DNA of 64,000 nt from Geitlerinema sp. PCC 7407 (GTDB lineage: Bacteria; Cyanobacteriota; Cyanobacteriia; PCC-7407): positions 1,290,501 to 1,354,500 of the forward strand of contig NC_019703.1 of the NCBI RefSeq assembly GCF_000317045.1, read 5' to 3'. Below are positions 26,348 to 34,223 of the stretch, piece after piece. The notes under the pieces were generated by a model, which was not told where the DNA came from, did not search any database, and saw only the letters and a program-made list of their open reading frames with translations. Positions within the stretch are counted from its first letter, which is position 1. Every line of letters begins with the position of its first letter. Both the position numbers and the translations under genes were made by a program.

Positions 26348-27493
26348 CTACAGGCTGCGATCGCTGCGCCCCCTGAGCCAGCTTCGCGCCCCCAAGCTCC
26401 AGACGGCGATCGCCAGGAGTCCAGCCCACGCCGTCGGTTCGGGCACTCGCGCAGGCGGTTGTTTGGGGGTCCACCCGATCACGTCTAGGGCCATGACATC
26501 CGTGGCCCGATCAACCCGCAGGGCTTGGCCGGGCAGCACCGACGGCTGCATCAGGCCCGAGGGCGATCGCTCCTTCCAGTGGCTGGCCTGCCGCCCGTCG
26601 CCGTAGCGCACTCCGGTCGAAAACTCCGCGATCGCCGTTTCGCCCCCATCAATGGAGAAATACTTGCTCGAAGAACTAGCCGTCCAGTCGATGACCCCGA
26701 CGCCATGCTGGACGCTTTCCTCGGAGAAGCGAAATAAATCAAGCGCCGTCACATAGGTAAAAGCGCTGTCCGGAAAGTAGTAATTCTGGGTGCCCACGGC
26801 CAAGGGGCTGTTGAAATCTAGAACATCAACACCGCTCATGAAGCCCAGGGTGCTGCCGATCGCATGGCTGACGATGCCCACAAAGTCGAGAGTCCCGCTG
26901 TTAATCCCATCCGAAGCGTCAAAATCCCACGGAAAAAGGCTGCTCAACTGCAAAGTCCCATCGCGATCGCCCCCCTGAGGATTTCGCAGTCCCAGGGCTT
27001 TTGCGTTGGCGTGAGTCAGCCGAATGCTCTGATTGTTGGCATCGCCGTCGCTGTCCAGATACGCGGTCGAACTGCCCATGCCGTGGGGATTATTGATTGT
27101 CCGGTTAATCAGTAAATCTACAGAGGGGCCACCCTGGAGGTGGGCGATCGCCGTCAAATCCGCTGTCGTGGTTGCTTTGGCAAAAAGCGCCGTCCGCACC
27201 TGCTCATAGCTGTACAAAGCACTGCCGGACACCGTAAGGCTGGGAACGGGCCGACTCAGAGGGCCGAACTGAACGTCCAGGTTGACCACCACATCATCAG
27301 CGAGCCACGACGACCAGACGGCTCCCGCAGCCTCGACTCCCTCCACAACCGGCTGAGGGACGGGAGCATCAAACCGGAAATTGAAAGTAGCTGCTTCGGC
27401 AGGACTTGCTGCACTCAACAGGGATGCCACGCCGCCGACAAGCTGCACGAGAGAGAAGCGATAACGGACCAGGAGGGCGCTAAAAGTCTCCAT
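26348..27493 (-). CDS. PEP-CTERM metalloprotease paralogue with degenerate active site
   Basis: A 381-residue paralogue of the protein encoded just downstream. Shared stretches include YLDSDGDANNQSIRLTHANA, WDFDASDGINSGTLDFVG and LGFMSGVDVLDFNSPL. The zinc motif reads H210-A-I-G-S214 in place of HEIGH: the catalytic glutamate and second histidine are lost, so it should not be an active protease. Signal peptide (~1-34) and PEP-CTERM tail (VPEPTAWAGLL then SLGARSWLRGR) are intact, and the frame has no stops, so selection seems to have kept it as a non-catalytic protein. Confidence 0.85.
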   Translation of the reverse strand: METFSALLVRYRFSLVQLVGGVASLLSAASPAEAATFNFRFDAPVPQPVVEGVEAAGAVWSSWLADDVVVNLDVQFGPLSRPVPSLTVSGSALYSYEQVRTALFAKATTTADLTAIAHLQGGPSVDLLINRTINNPHGMGSSTAYLDSDGDANNQSIRLTHANAKALGLRNPQGGDRDGTLQLSSLFPWDFDASDGINSGTLDFVGIVSHAIGSTLGFMSGVDVLDFNSPLAVGTQNYYFPDSAFTYVTALDLFRFSEESVQHGVGVIDWTASSSSKYFSIDGGETAIAEFSTGVRYGDGRQASHWKERSPSGLMQPSVLPGQALRVDRATDVMALDVIGWTPKQPPARVPEPTAWAGLLAIAVWSLGARSWLRGRSDRSL

Positions 27494-27902
27494 GCGCGAT
27501 CAATCTGCTCAAGCGTGGGTAGACATTTCCTTCCTAAGGTATCGACAAGCCCCGTAAAAACTCGCAGAAAGTAAGTTGACTTCATGAAAAATTTATATTT
27601 TTCCTCCTAGAGTCTGGCTTTGATGAAGTCTGCTGATTTTGGCATCAAAATGCAATGCCATGGGGAGCCAAAATCAATGTCCGAATCGATGATCCATCCC
27701 TTGACAGATGTTTACATCGAGCAAAATGGCTGCACTAAAAGAAAGAAGATTTTCAACAAGCGCTAGGCAAAATCCTAGAAAGATTGTCTAGATAGTTTTT
27801 TGCTTGAGAAATGATTTCTATAGAGTCAAAAGTGCGCTTTGCAACTAGACGCTGAACAAGCCCTACTGCTTGACTCTGTCCAATGATCTAAGGAGCCTAT
27901 CA
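27494..27902. other. AT-rich intergenic region with candidate -35 element
   Basis: About 410 bases between divergent genes. A TTGACA at 27701-27706 could be a -35 element for the stress-protein gene, but the expected -10 position (AAAATG) is poor. No RNA gene or coding frame is seen. Confidence 0.4.
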
Positions 27903-28670
27903 ATGAGTGCAGCATATCAAGCTGAACGAACCGTTAGTGGTGTGCTAAAGCAAGAAGAGCAAATTGATACTGTCATTCGCCGACTGCTGGATCGAGGCGT
28001 ACCGAGAGAGCATCTTTCGGTGATGGGAAAAGATTTCAAATCCCAAACTCGAATTTCAGGGTTTATTACTAAAAAAGACGTTATTTTAGGCGGCTTGCGA
28101 ACTGGCGCCATCTTCGGTTCGCTGTTTGGCTCTCTGTTGGGACTGCTGACAGGGGTTGGCGTCCTGCTGGTGCCCTTTGTGGGGACCGTGGTGGCCGCTG
28201 GACCCATTGGTGCGGTGCTGCTGGGGGCCGCGAGCGGAGCGATCGCCGGTAGCGCCGGTGCGGGTCTCGCGTCGGTCCTCATGACACTGGGGATGCCCGA
28301 AGAAAAGGCCGCTATCTACGAGACTCGCCTCCAGGCGGGCGAATTTTTGGTGATGGTCGAGGTTCCGGCGGACCGAACTGGTGAGTTTCAGCTGTTGCTG
28401 GAAAGCGCCGGTGCCGAAGAAATCCACGTGAGCGACGGCATCTTGCCCCGCCCCTGTTCCGGGCCTTGCAACAGCCCGGCGGATCTCTCGCCAGAGGTGC
28501 GATCGCACCTCTCCGAAGAGGCGCAGCACGACTTCATCCGCGCCTACAATGGCGCTCTGGAAGCCGGTGAGGATGAAACTCGCGCTGAGCAAACGGCTTG
28601 GGACGCTATTCATCAGCGCTACGAAGAAGATGAATCGGGGATCTGGTCGAAACAAAAAGCCCGGGTGTAG
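27903..28670 (+). CDS. ChaB-domain protein with general-stress-17M-like N-terminus
   Basis: A 255-residue protein in two parts. Residues ~1-175 carry [20 protein letters not shown], a Gly/Ala-rich central segment ([18 protein letters not shown]-like) that looks membrane-interacting, and [20 protein letters not shown], as in GSP17M/DUF1269-type stress proteins. The C-terminal ~60 residues ([20 protein letters not shown], then [12 protein letters not shown]) match the ChaB fold. The start is ATG 27903 with AAGGAGC eight bases upstream. Possibly membrane-associated under ion or osmotic stress; function unproven. Confidence 0.8.
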   Translation: MSAAYQAERTVSGVLKQEEQIDTVIRRLLDRGVPREHLSVMGKDFKSQTRISGFITKKDVILGGLRTGAIFGSLFGSLLGLLTGVGVLLVPFVGTVVAAGPIGAVLLGAASGAIAGSAGAGLASVLMTLGMPEEKAAIYETRLQAGEFLVMVEVPADRTGEFQLLLESAGAEEIHVSDGILPRPCSGPCNSPADLSPEVRSHLSEEAQHDFIRAYNGALEAGEDETRAEQTAWDAIHQRYEEDESGIWSKQKARV

Positions 28671-28968
28671 TTTCTGGCTCTGGGTCCTTGCTGAGTGACA
28701 AGGACCCAAAAATTCGCTCTGAGGTGAGCGACAGGCACCAAGAAGAGGTTGTCTGTCGTTTGCCTTGATCATCTTAAAAGCGAATTAAGCTAGATGCCTG
28801 AATGCGTGAATTCAGTGACTTCAGTTTCTAATTTTTTATCTAAGAATTTCGAATTGTCGATGGGTGGATCTGTCTAATAGAAACAAATAATTCTGAGGAT
28901 AGACGTGAAATCCAGAAGCCGTTGCGTAAGCTGTGGCATGTAGCCAGCGTAGATTTGGGCAGGGCATT
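28671..28968. other. Intergenic stretch with a hairpin after the ChaB gene
   Basis: About 300 bases. GGGTCCTTG (28682-28690) and CAAGGACCC (28699-28707) form a perfect 9-bp stem just after the stop, but an A-tract follows, not a T-tract, so termination is uncertain. Nothing else is recognised. Confidence 0.5.
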
Positions 28969-29196
28969 ATGTTGAGCTTTAGTTCTTTGGCAAAAGCAAT
29001 TCAGCCTCTCTCCGAAAATCAAACAGTTTTGGAGACTGCGATGGAGCTTTATCTTGCTGCGCCAGAATCAGCGTCTCCCATCATTAGTTTGCAAGAAATT
29101 TCGCGAAAAACAGGCGTCAGCTTGCTGGAGTGCCGAAACGCGATCGTGAACGCCAATCGAGCTGGAAGATTTCCTAATTGCTCGTTGTCCTACTAG
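28969..29196 (+). CDS. Small hypothetical protein, possible helix-turn-helix
   Basis: A 75-residue protein starting MLSFSSLAKAIQPL. The stretch ISLQEISRKTGVSLLECRNAI looks like a helix-turn-helix or a winged-helix fragment, similar to small DNA-binding proteins, but I recognise no family. The start ATG at 28969 is preceded by a weak GGGC ribosome binding site. It lies in an AT-rich intergenic neighbourhood, which favours a real gene over a shadow frame, but confidence is modest. Confidence 0.45.
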   Translation: MLSFSSLAKAIQPLSENQTVLETAMELYLAAPESASPIISLQEISRKTGVSLLECRNAIVNANRAGRFPNCSLSY

Positions 29197-29405
29197 GTTT
29201 TTGTTGGATAGAAACTGACCTAAAAGACGATTGCCGGTCTTCCTAGAGCCTTGTTTTTGTCCGTAAATCCACTTATGTAATTACCCTGAGATAGATTTGA
29301 CGCGCTTCCCGTTGCCCATCGAGCGCTGCAGTAACGCTAAAAGCTGAGGAGGGCGACATCGAAGGTCCAGGCTCTATGCTGGATGCGATGCTCAGGGAGT
29401 TGCTG

Positions 29406-30233
29406 ATGAAGTGGAAAGTAGGCTGTCAGCTGGACTATAACCTAGCAGGGCTGACGACGTTTGTGTTTAACATCGCGATCGCGGGCGATCGCCACCAGCG
29501 CTGCCTAGAAGAACAGATCCGCCTCACGCCTGCTGAGCCCCTAGAAGAGCATTGCGATGCCAGGGGCAATCGCTATTGGCGCGTCAGCTCGGCGGCGGAG
29601 CACCTGACTGTGACCTACGAAGCGACGGCGGTTTCTGCGCCGCTTGAGGGCGACCCAGCGAGCTTGACGACTCTGCCGGTGGCCAGCTTGCCCATGGATG
29701 TGCTGCCCTACCTCTACCCCAGCCGCTACTGCCAGTCCGATCGGCTGATGACTTTGGCTCGGCGAGAGTTTGGGGCGATCGCCCAGGGCTATGAGCAGGT
29801 CCAAGCCCTGTGCGAATGGATTTATCACCATGTGGCCTACCAGGGGGGCAGCACGGATGTGCACACCTCTGCCTGCGATACGCTGCTAGAGCGCCGGGGG
29901 GTTTGTCGAGATTTTGCCCATTTGGCGATCGCCCTGTGTCGGGCACTGGAGATTCCGGCGCGTTTTGTGTCGGTGTATGCCCATGACCTCAATCCGCCGG
30001 ATTTCCATGCGTGCTTTGAGGTGTACCTGGGCGATCGCTGGTACGTTTTTGACGCGACCCGTCTGGCGCCTCGCCAGGGTTTTATCAGAATTGCCACGGG
30101 CCGCGACGCAGCCGACGTGGCTTTCTGCACGCTTTTTGGTCCCGGCCAAATGACCAATTTACAGATATGGGCGGATTGCTTGGAGTCAAACCCCGCTCTC
30201 CACGATGATCCAAAGCGGGCGATCGCCCTCTGA
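29406..30233 (+). CDS. Transglutaminase-like cysteine peptidase family protein
   Basis: A 275-residue protein. The N-terminal beta-rich region begins MKWKVGCQLDYNLAG. The catalytic Cys-His-Asp triad is seen in RRGVCRDFAHLAI, PDFHACFEVYLG and WYVFDATRLAP. The family includes peptidases and protein-crosslinking enzymes; the biological substrate is unknown. Start ATG 29406 has GGGAG nine bases upstream and matches the usual N-terminus; an ATG at 29376 would add ten residues. No export signal is visible, so it is likely cytoplasmic. Confidence 0.86.
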   Translation: MKWKVGCQLDYNLAGLTTFVFNIAIAGDRHQRCLEEQIRLTPAEPLEEHCDARGNRYWRVSSAAEHLTVTYEATAVSAPLEGDPASLTTLPVASLPMDVLPYLYPSRYCQSDRLMTLARREFGAIAQGYEQVQALCEWIYHHVAYQGGSTDVHTSACDTLLERRGVCRDFAHLAIALCRALEIPARFVSVYAHDLNPPDFHACFEVYLGDRWYVFDATRLAPRQGFIRIATGRDAADVAFCTLFGPGQMTNLQIWADCLESNPALHDDPKRAIAL

Positions 30234-30280
30234 AGCGCAAACGGCCTCCAAAGGCGATCGCTCGAGCGTAACTGCTAGGG

Positions 30281-31012
30281 CTACTGAGCTTGTGCGGCTG
30301 AGCGCTCGCTGGGGTACCAGTCCTGTCGCCACGCCTGCATTTGCTCGATCTCTTGACGCTGGGCCGCGACGATTTCTTCAGACAGCGCCTTGATCTCGGG
30401 GCGCGAAGACTTTTGGAGTGCATCCTCGGCCATGACGAGCGCGCCTTCGTGGTGAGGGATCATGCCGTCAATGAAGGCCAGGTCGACTTCTTCCCCAGCG
30501 CCCCCCAAGTCGCTGCTCATGGTCATGGCGGCTGCTTGCTCTGGCGTCATGGCCATGGTGTGGCCCATCTCGGCGCTGTAGGCGACGGGGGTTGCTGCTG
30601 CGTCGGGATACCAGGCCTTGCGCCATTCCTGGAGCTGCTGGATTTCCTGATTTTGGGCCGCGATGATGGCATCAGCCAGCTGCTGAATTTCGGCGCGCTT
30701 GGATTTGGCCTTGGCCTCTTGGGCCATGTCGATGGCGCCTTGATGGTGCAGCACCATGGCGTCGATGTAGCGCAGGTCGTACTCGGCATCGGCTGGGCCT
30801 AGATCCATGGACATGCTGTGCTCCATGGCGCCCTTGCTCTGACTGCCGTGGCCCGCGTGACTCATGGCGGCAGGGCTAGCGGTGCCGCTGGGTTCTTCTT
30901 GGGCTTGGCTGGTGGGAGGAGCGCTCTGACAGGCGACCAAGCTGCTGCTCAAGAGGGCGATCGCGGTGAGGGCTGACCGACGGCCCAACCCGGAGAAACG
31001 AGAGAGAGTCAT
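30281..31012 (-). CDS. DUF305 lipoprotein with two repeats (CopM-like)
   Basis: A 243-residue protein with a signal peptide ending in the lipobox SSSLVAC, then a Ser/Ala/Met/His-rich segment (MSHAGHGSQSKGAMEHSMSM). Two DUF305 repeats follow, each with a His-His motif (VLHHQGAIDMA and IPHHEGALVMA), a ferritin-like helical fold. In Synechocystis the DUF305 protein CopM binds copper outside the cytoplasm and is co-transcribed with the CopRS two-component system. Here the response regulator and kinase genes lie directly upstream on the same strand, which supports a metal-binding, metal-resistance role. The metal is not proven. Confidence 0.86.
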   Translation of the reverse strand: MTLSRFSGLGRRSALTAIALLSSSLVACQSAPPTSQAQEEPSGTASPAAMSHAGHGSQSKGAMEHSMSMDLGPADAEYDLRYIDAMVLHHQGAIDMAQEAKAKSKRAEIQQLADAIIAAQNQEIQQLQEWRKAWYPDAAATPVAYSAEMGHTMAMTPEQAAAMTMSSDLGGAGEEVDLAFIDGMIPHHEGALVMAEDALQKSSRPEIKALSEEIVAAQRQEIEQMQAWRQDWYPSERSAAQAQ

Positions 31013-31099
31013 AACGTTTGGGTATCTCAACATCGAACAAAAAGGGCTGTGGTTCTACGATGCCACGGGAAGATGAAATGGATATGACTTGGAGGCTCC

Positions 31100-32434
31100 C
31101 TAGCCTAGGGCAAACCGCACGGTGAAGGTGCTGCCTTTGCCGGGACTGCTGTGCACCTGGAGGCTGCCGTGGTGGCTTTGGACGATGCGAGCGGCGATCG
31201 CCAGCCCCAAGCCTGAGCCGCCCGTGTGACGAGAGCGATCGCTGTCCACGCGATAAAAGCGATCGAAAATATGCTGCTGATGCTCGGGCGCAATGCCCAC
31301 GCCGGTGTCAATCACCCGCAGCACCGCCTGATTGTTGCTGTTTGTGAGGTGGATCGTGACGCTCCCGTCTGGCGGCGTGTGCTGGATGGCGTTCACCGTC
31401 AGATTGAACACCAATCGATAAATTTGCTCATCGTCTCCCACAATCTTGATCGCAGCGGCCTTCTCTAACTCCAGCTTGAGCGCGACTCCGGCCGCTTTGG
31501 CCAGATCCATCAGCTCCATAGTCACATCATTGAGAATCTCGCTCAGGTCGCACCACTCTTGGCGTTGGGGATGGCCCTGCTGCTCGATTTGGGCCAGCAA
31601 CAGCAAATCCTGCACGAGCTGAGAGAGCCGGAGATTCTGCCGCTCCAGGGTTCTGAGGGCCTCGCGGGCGTCAGTTTCTGACAGATGGGGCGATCGCAGA
31701 AAGGACTCCACCGTGGCCCGGGCCGCCGCCAGGGGCGTGCGCAGTTCGTGGGCCGCGTCCGTCGTGAACTGCTGAATCTGGCGATAGGACTGATACACCG
31801 GCTGCATTGCCCGCCCAGCCAGCCACCACGCCGCGCTGCCAATCAGGCCCAGAGACACAGGAAGGCCGATCAGAAGCACCCAGCGCAGCTCATTGAGATA
31901 CTCGTCGAATTCCTGGAGCGATCGCCCCACCACCAGATATCCCCAGACCGTCTCAGGATGGGTGCGCAGGGTCAGCATTACCTGCCGATACCGGCCTTGA
32001 TCTTGGGTCTCAAAGGTTTGCAGCTTGGGCTCCCGCTCGAAGTCCATGTTTGGCGGCGGCGTTCCTGCAAAGCCCACTGGCTTGCCGCTCGCATCCAGCA
32101 GATAAAGATAGTATTCATCCCGCGACAAAGATCGATAGGGTGAATTGGCCCGTTCTTGGGGAGACTCAGCACAGCGATCGCCCAGTTTGCAAAAATCCGG
32201 CACCACCTTCCACACCCCCGGCGTCAGCTGGTGGCGGCGATCGAGGCGCATCTGCAATCCCTCCCGCAAAATGCTCGCCACCGACACCAGTTCTCGATCC
32301 AGCGTGATGCGGTGGGCGTGGGCGCTAGCTTCATACACCGCCAGCCCCGCCAGCCCCAAAATCAGCCCCATCACCCCGGCATACCAGCTGGCCAGCCGCC
32401 AGCGAGTCCGCAAAAAGAGTTGGCTAGTGTTCAT
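31100..32434 (-). CDS. Sensor histidine kinase (NrsS/RppB/CopS type)
   Basis: A 444-residue transmembrane kinase. It has an N-terminal membrane helix, an extracytoplasmic sensor region of about 150 residues, a second helix (~LLIGLPVSLGLIGSAAWWL), then a HisKA domain with phospho-accepting histidine in DAAHELRTPLAAARATVE and a HATPase with the N box FNLTVNAIQHT and the G box RVIDTGVGI. It starts at ATG 32434, overlapping the end of the regulator gene by 11 bases, so translation is coupled. Relatives sense nickel or copper. Confidence 0.9.
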   Translation of the reverse strand: MNTSQLFLRTRWRLASWYAGVMGLILGLAGLAVYEASAHAHRITLDRELVSVASILREGLQMRLDRRHQLTPGVWKVVPDFCKLGDRCAESPQERANSPYRSLSRDEYYLYLLDASGKPVGFAGTPPPNMDFEREPKLQTFETQDQGRYRQVMLTLRTHPETVWGYLVVGRSLQEFDEYLNELRWVLLIGLPVSLGLIGSAAWWLAGRAMQPVYQSYRQIQQFTTDAAHELRTPLAAARATVESFLRSPHLSETDAREALRTLERQNLRLSQLVQDLLLLAQIEQQGHPQRQEWCDLSEILNDVTMELMDLAKAAGVALKLELEKAAAIKIVGDDEQIYRLVFNLTVNAIQHTPPDGSVTIHLTNSNNQAVLRVIDTGVGIAPEHQQHIFDRFYRVDSDRSRHTGGSGLGLAIAARIVQSHHGSLQVHSSPGKGSTFTVRFALG

Positions 32435-33125
32435 GCTCCACTCGCAGGCGATAGCCCAGCCCGTAGACCGTCTCAATCAGGGATGCCTGGCCGCACTGAG
32501 CCAGTTTTCGCCGCAGCCGCCGCATCTGCGCCGCCACGACATTGCTGACCGGCTCCGCATCGAGCTCCCAGAGCTGACTGAGCATTTGGTCGCGCGCCAT
32601 GATCTGATTGGGATGCTGCATCAGATACTCCAGCAAATGGAACTCCTTTACCGTCAGGGTGAGCGCTTGAATACTGCCACTGCCCTGATCGACCTCTGCG
32701 AGCAGGCGATCGTAGTCCAGCGTGATCGGTCCCACCTGGAGGCGGCGCGGCTGAAATTGGGGCGGGCGACGCTGCAAAGCCCGCAGCCGCGCCAAGAGCT
32801 CTTCCATGCTAAAAGGCTTGACCAAGTAGTCATCGGCTCCGGCGTCTAGGCCTGCAACCTTATCTTCGAGCCGATCTTTGGCAGTCAGCATGAGGACCGG
32901 CAGCGACGAGGCCTGTTGCCGCAGGCGCTGACACAGCTCCAGCCCTGACACCTGAGGCAGCAGCCAGTCGATCACGGCAATGGTGTACTGGGTCCACTGA
33001 TTGTCTAGATAGTCCCAGGCCTGGCTGCCATCGGTGACCCAATCGACTAAATATCCTTCTTGGGTCAGGGTCCGCTTGATGGCCGCCCCCAAATCTGGCT
33101 CATCTTCTACCAGCAGCAACCGCAT
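32424..33125 (-). CDS. OmpR-family response regulator (RppA/NrsR/CopR type)
   Basis: A 233-residue regulator. The receiver domain has the acidic pair in VEDEPDLGAA, phospho-acceptor aspartate in VIDWLLPQVSG and conserved lysine in YLVKPFSMEELLA. The C-terminal winged-helix domain includes LTLTVKEFHLLEYLMQHP and ETVYGLGYRLRVEHEH. It is the first gene of a three-gene minus-strand unit (regulator, kinase, DUF305 lipoprotein). It probably activates its own operon in response to a metal; relatives respond to nickel or copper. Confidence 0.92.
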   Translation of the reverse strand: MRLLLVEDEPDLGAAIKRTLTQEGYLVDWVTDGSQAWDYLDNQWTQYTIAVIDWLLPQVSGLELCQRLRQQASSLPVLMLTAKDRLEDKVAGLDAGADDYLVKPFSMEELLARLRALQRRPPQFQPRRLQVGPITLDYDRLLAEVDQGSGSIQALTLTVKEFHLLEYLMQHPNQIMARDQMLSQLWELDAEPVSNVVAAQMRRLRRKLAQCGQASLIETVYGLGYRLRVEHEH

Positions 33126-33167
33126 AGATGACTTGAGTGCTCCTGCCGACGTCGTGATCTGTGAGTC

Positions 33168-34058
33168 CTAGCCTAGCGACAGAAACGCCCGCATGTGTTG
33201 GGCCGTTAGCTCGGGCTGCTCCAGGTGGGGGACGTGGCCGCAGTTGGGAATCCAGATCAGCTTGCTGTCGGCGATCGCCCCTTGGAACTTCTCAGCATCC
33301 GCCGTCCCCAAAATGCGATCGTTCTCTCCCCACAAAATCAGCGTTGGCTGCTCCAGCCGGCCCAGCCGCTCCGCAAAAGATCCATAGCCGCCGCTCTTGG
33401 TAAACGCGATCAGGGCCTGCCGCCAGCCCGGCGCCTCTAGGTGCAGCGCCCCGCAGCGCAGCGCGTCCGCCGACGCCCACTGGGCATCGTGGTAGGCCGA
33501 CCGACTAATGCGATCGCGCACCTTCAGATTGCGCAAAAACTCCGTCGCCAAAAATCCCATCGGCGGAAACATCATCTTGCTAGCCGAAGGCCCCGCCGTG
33601 TACCCCGCACTGTCGAGCAGCACCAGCTGCTCCACCGCCTCCGGATAGGTCAGCGTAAAGTCGATCGCCGCCGCGCCGCCCATGGACGCGCCCACCAAAA
33701 TCATTGGTCGCCGAATCAGCGTCTGCCAGCACCCATGCAAATGCGCCTTGATGCTCTCAGGGCTAGGGACGACCCCCGCTGCCCGATCCGTAAATCCAAA
33801 CCCCAATAGGTCGATCGCCCAGACCTCCCCATAGGGCGCCAGCAAAGGAATCAAGCGCCGAAACTCCAGCACCGAACTGTCAAACCCATGCAGCAGAACG
33901 ATCGCCGGCCCGCCGCTGCCCTGCTGAACATAGTTCGTCAAGATCGGCTCCGTCGCCAGAGACGTGGCGATCGCCCGGCGCTGCATCCCCTGCGCCAGCG
34001 CGATCGAAGTCTCCTCCGTCAGTTCTCGGACCGTCAAAGGCAGAAAATCAGCAAACAT
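33168..34058 (-). CDS. Alpha/beta hydrolase
   Basis: A 296-residue alpha/beta hydrolase. The oxyanion region is LLHGFDSSVLEF, the nucleophile serine is in LVGASMGGAAAID, the acid in WGENDRILG and the histidine in NCGHVPHLEQP. The substrate is unknown; chloroplast-related pheophytinase or haloalkane-dehalogenase-like folds are possible. The start ATG 34058 gives a family-like N-terminus (MFADFLPLT). The tnpB element inserted upstream may have taken part of its upstream region. Confidence 0.82.
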   Translation of the reverse strand: MFADFLPLTVRELTEETSIALAQGMQRRAIATSLATEPILTNYVQQGSGGPAIVLLHGFDSSVLEFRRLIPLLAPYGEVWAIDLLGFGFTDRAAGVVPSPESIKAHLHGCWQTLIRRPMILVGASMGGAAAIDFTLTYPEAVEQLVLLDSAGYTAGPSASKMMFPPMGFLATEFLRNLKVRDRISRSAYHDAQWASADALRCGALHLEAPGWRQALIAFTKSGGYGSFAERLGRLEQPTLILWGENDRILGTADAEKFQGAIADSKLIWIPNCGHVPHLEQPELTAQHMRAFLSLG

Positions 34059-34223
34059 ACCCGCCAACACCAATTCCCTAAAACAACCCAACTCTTCCTG
34101 TCGTGATCCGGTCGTGGTTTTGTCGCGAGAGCTGGCGCGACCAGCGACCATCCCCCAGCGTAGCTGCCCTTCCCCAGGCCACCCCTCACCCTCAGCAACC
34201 GGGCACCCCCGAGGCGACCTTCC

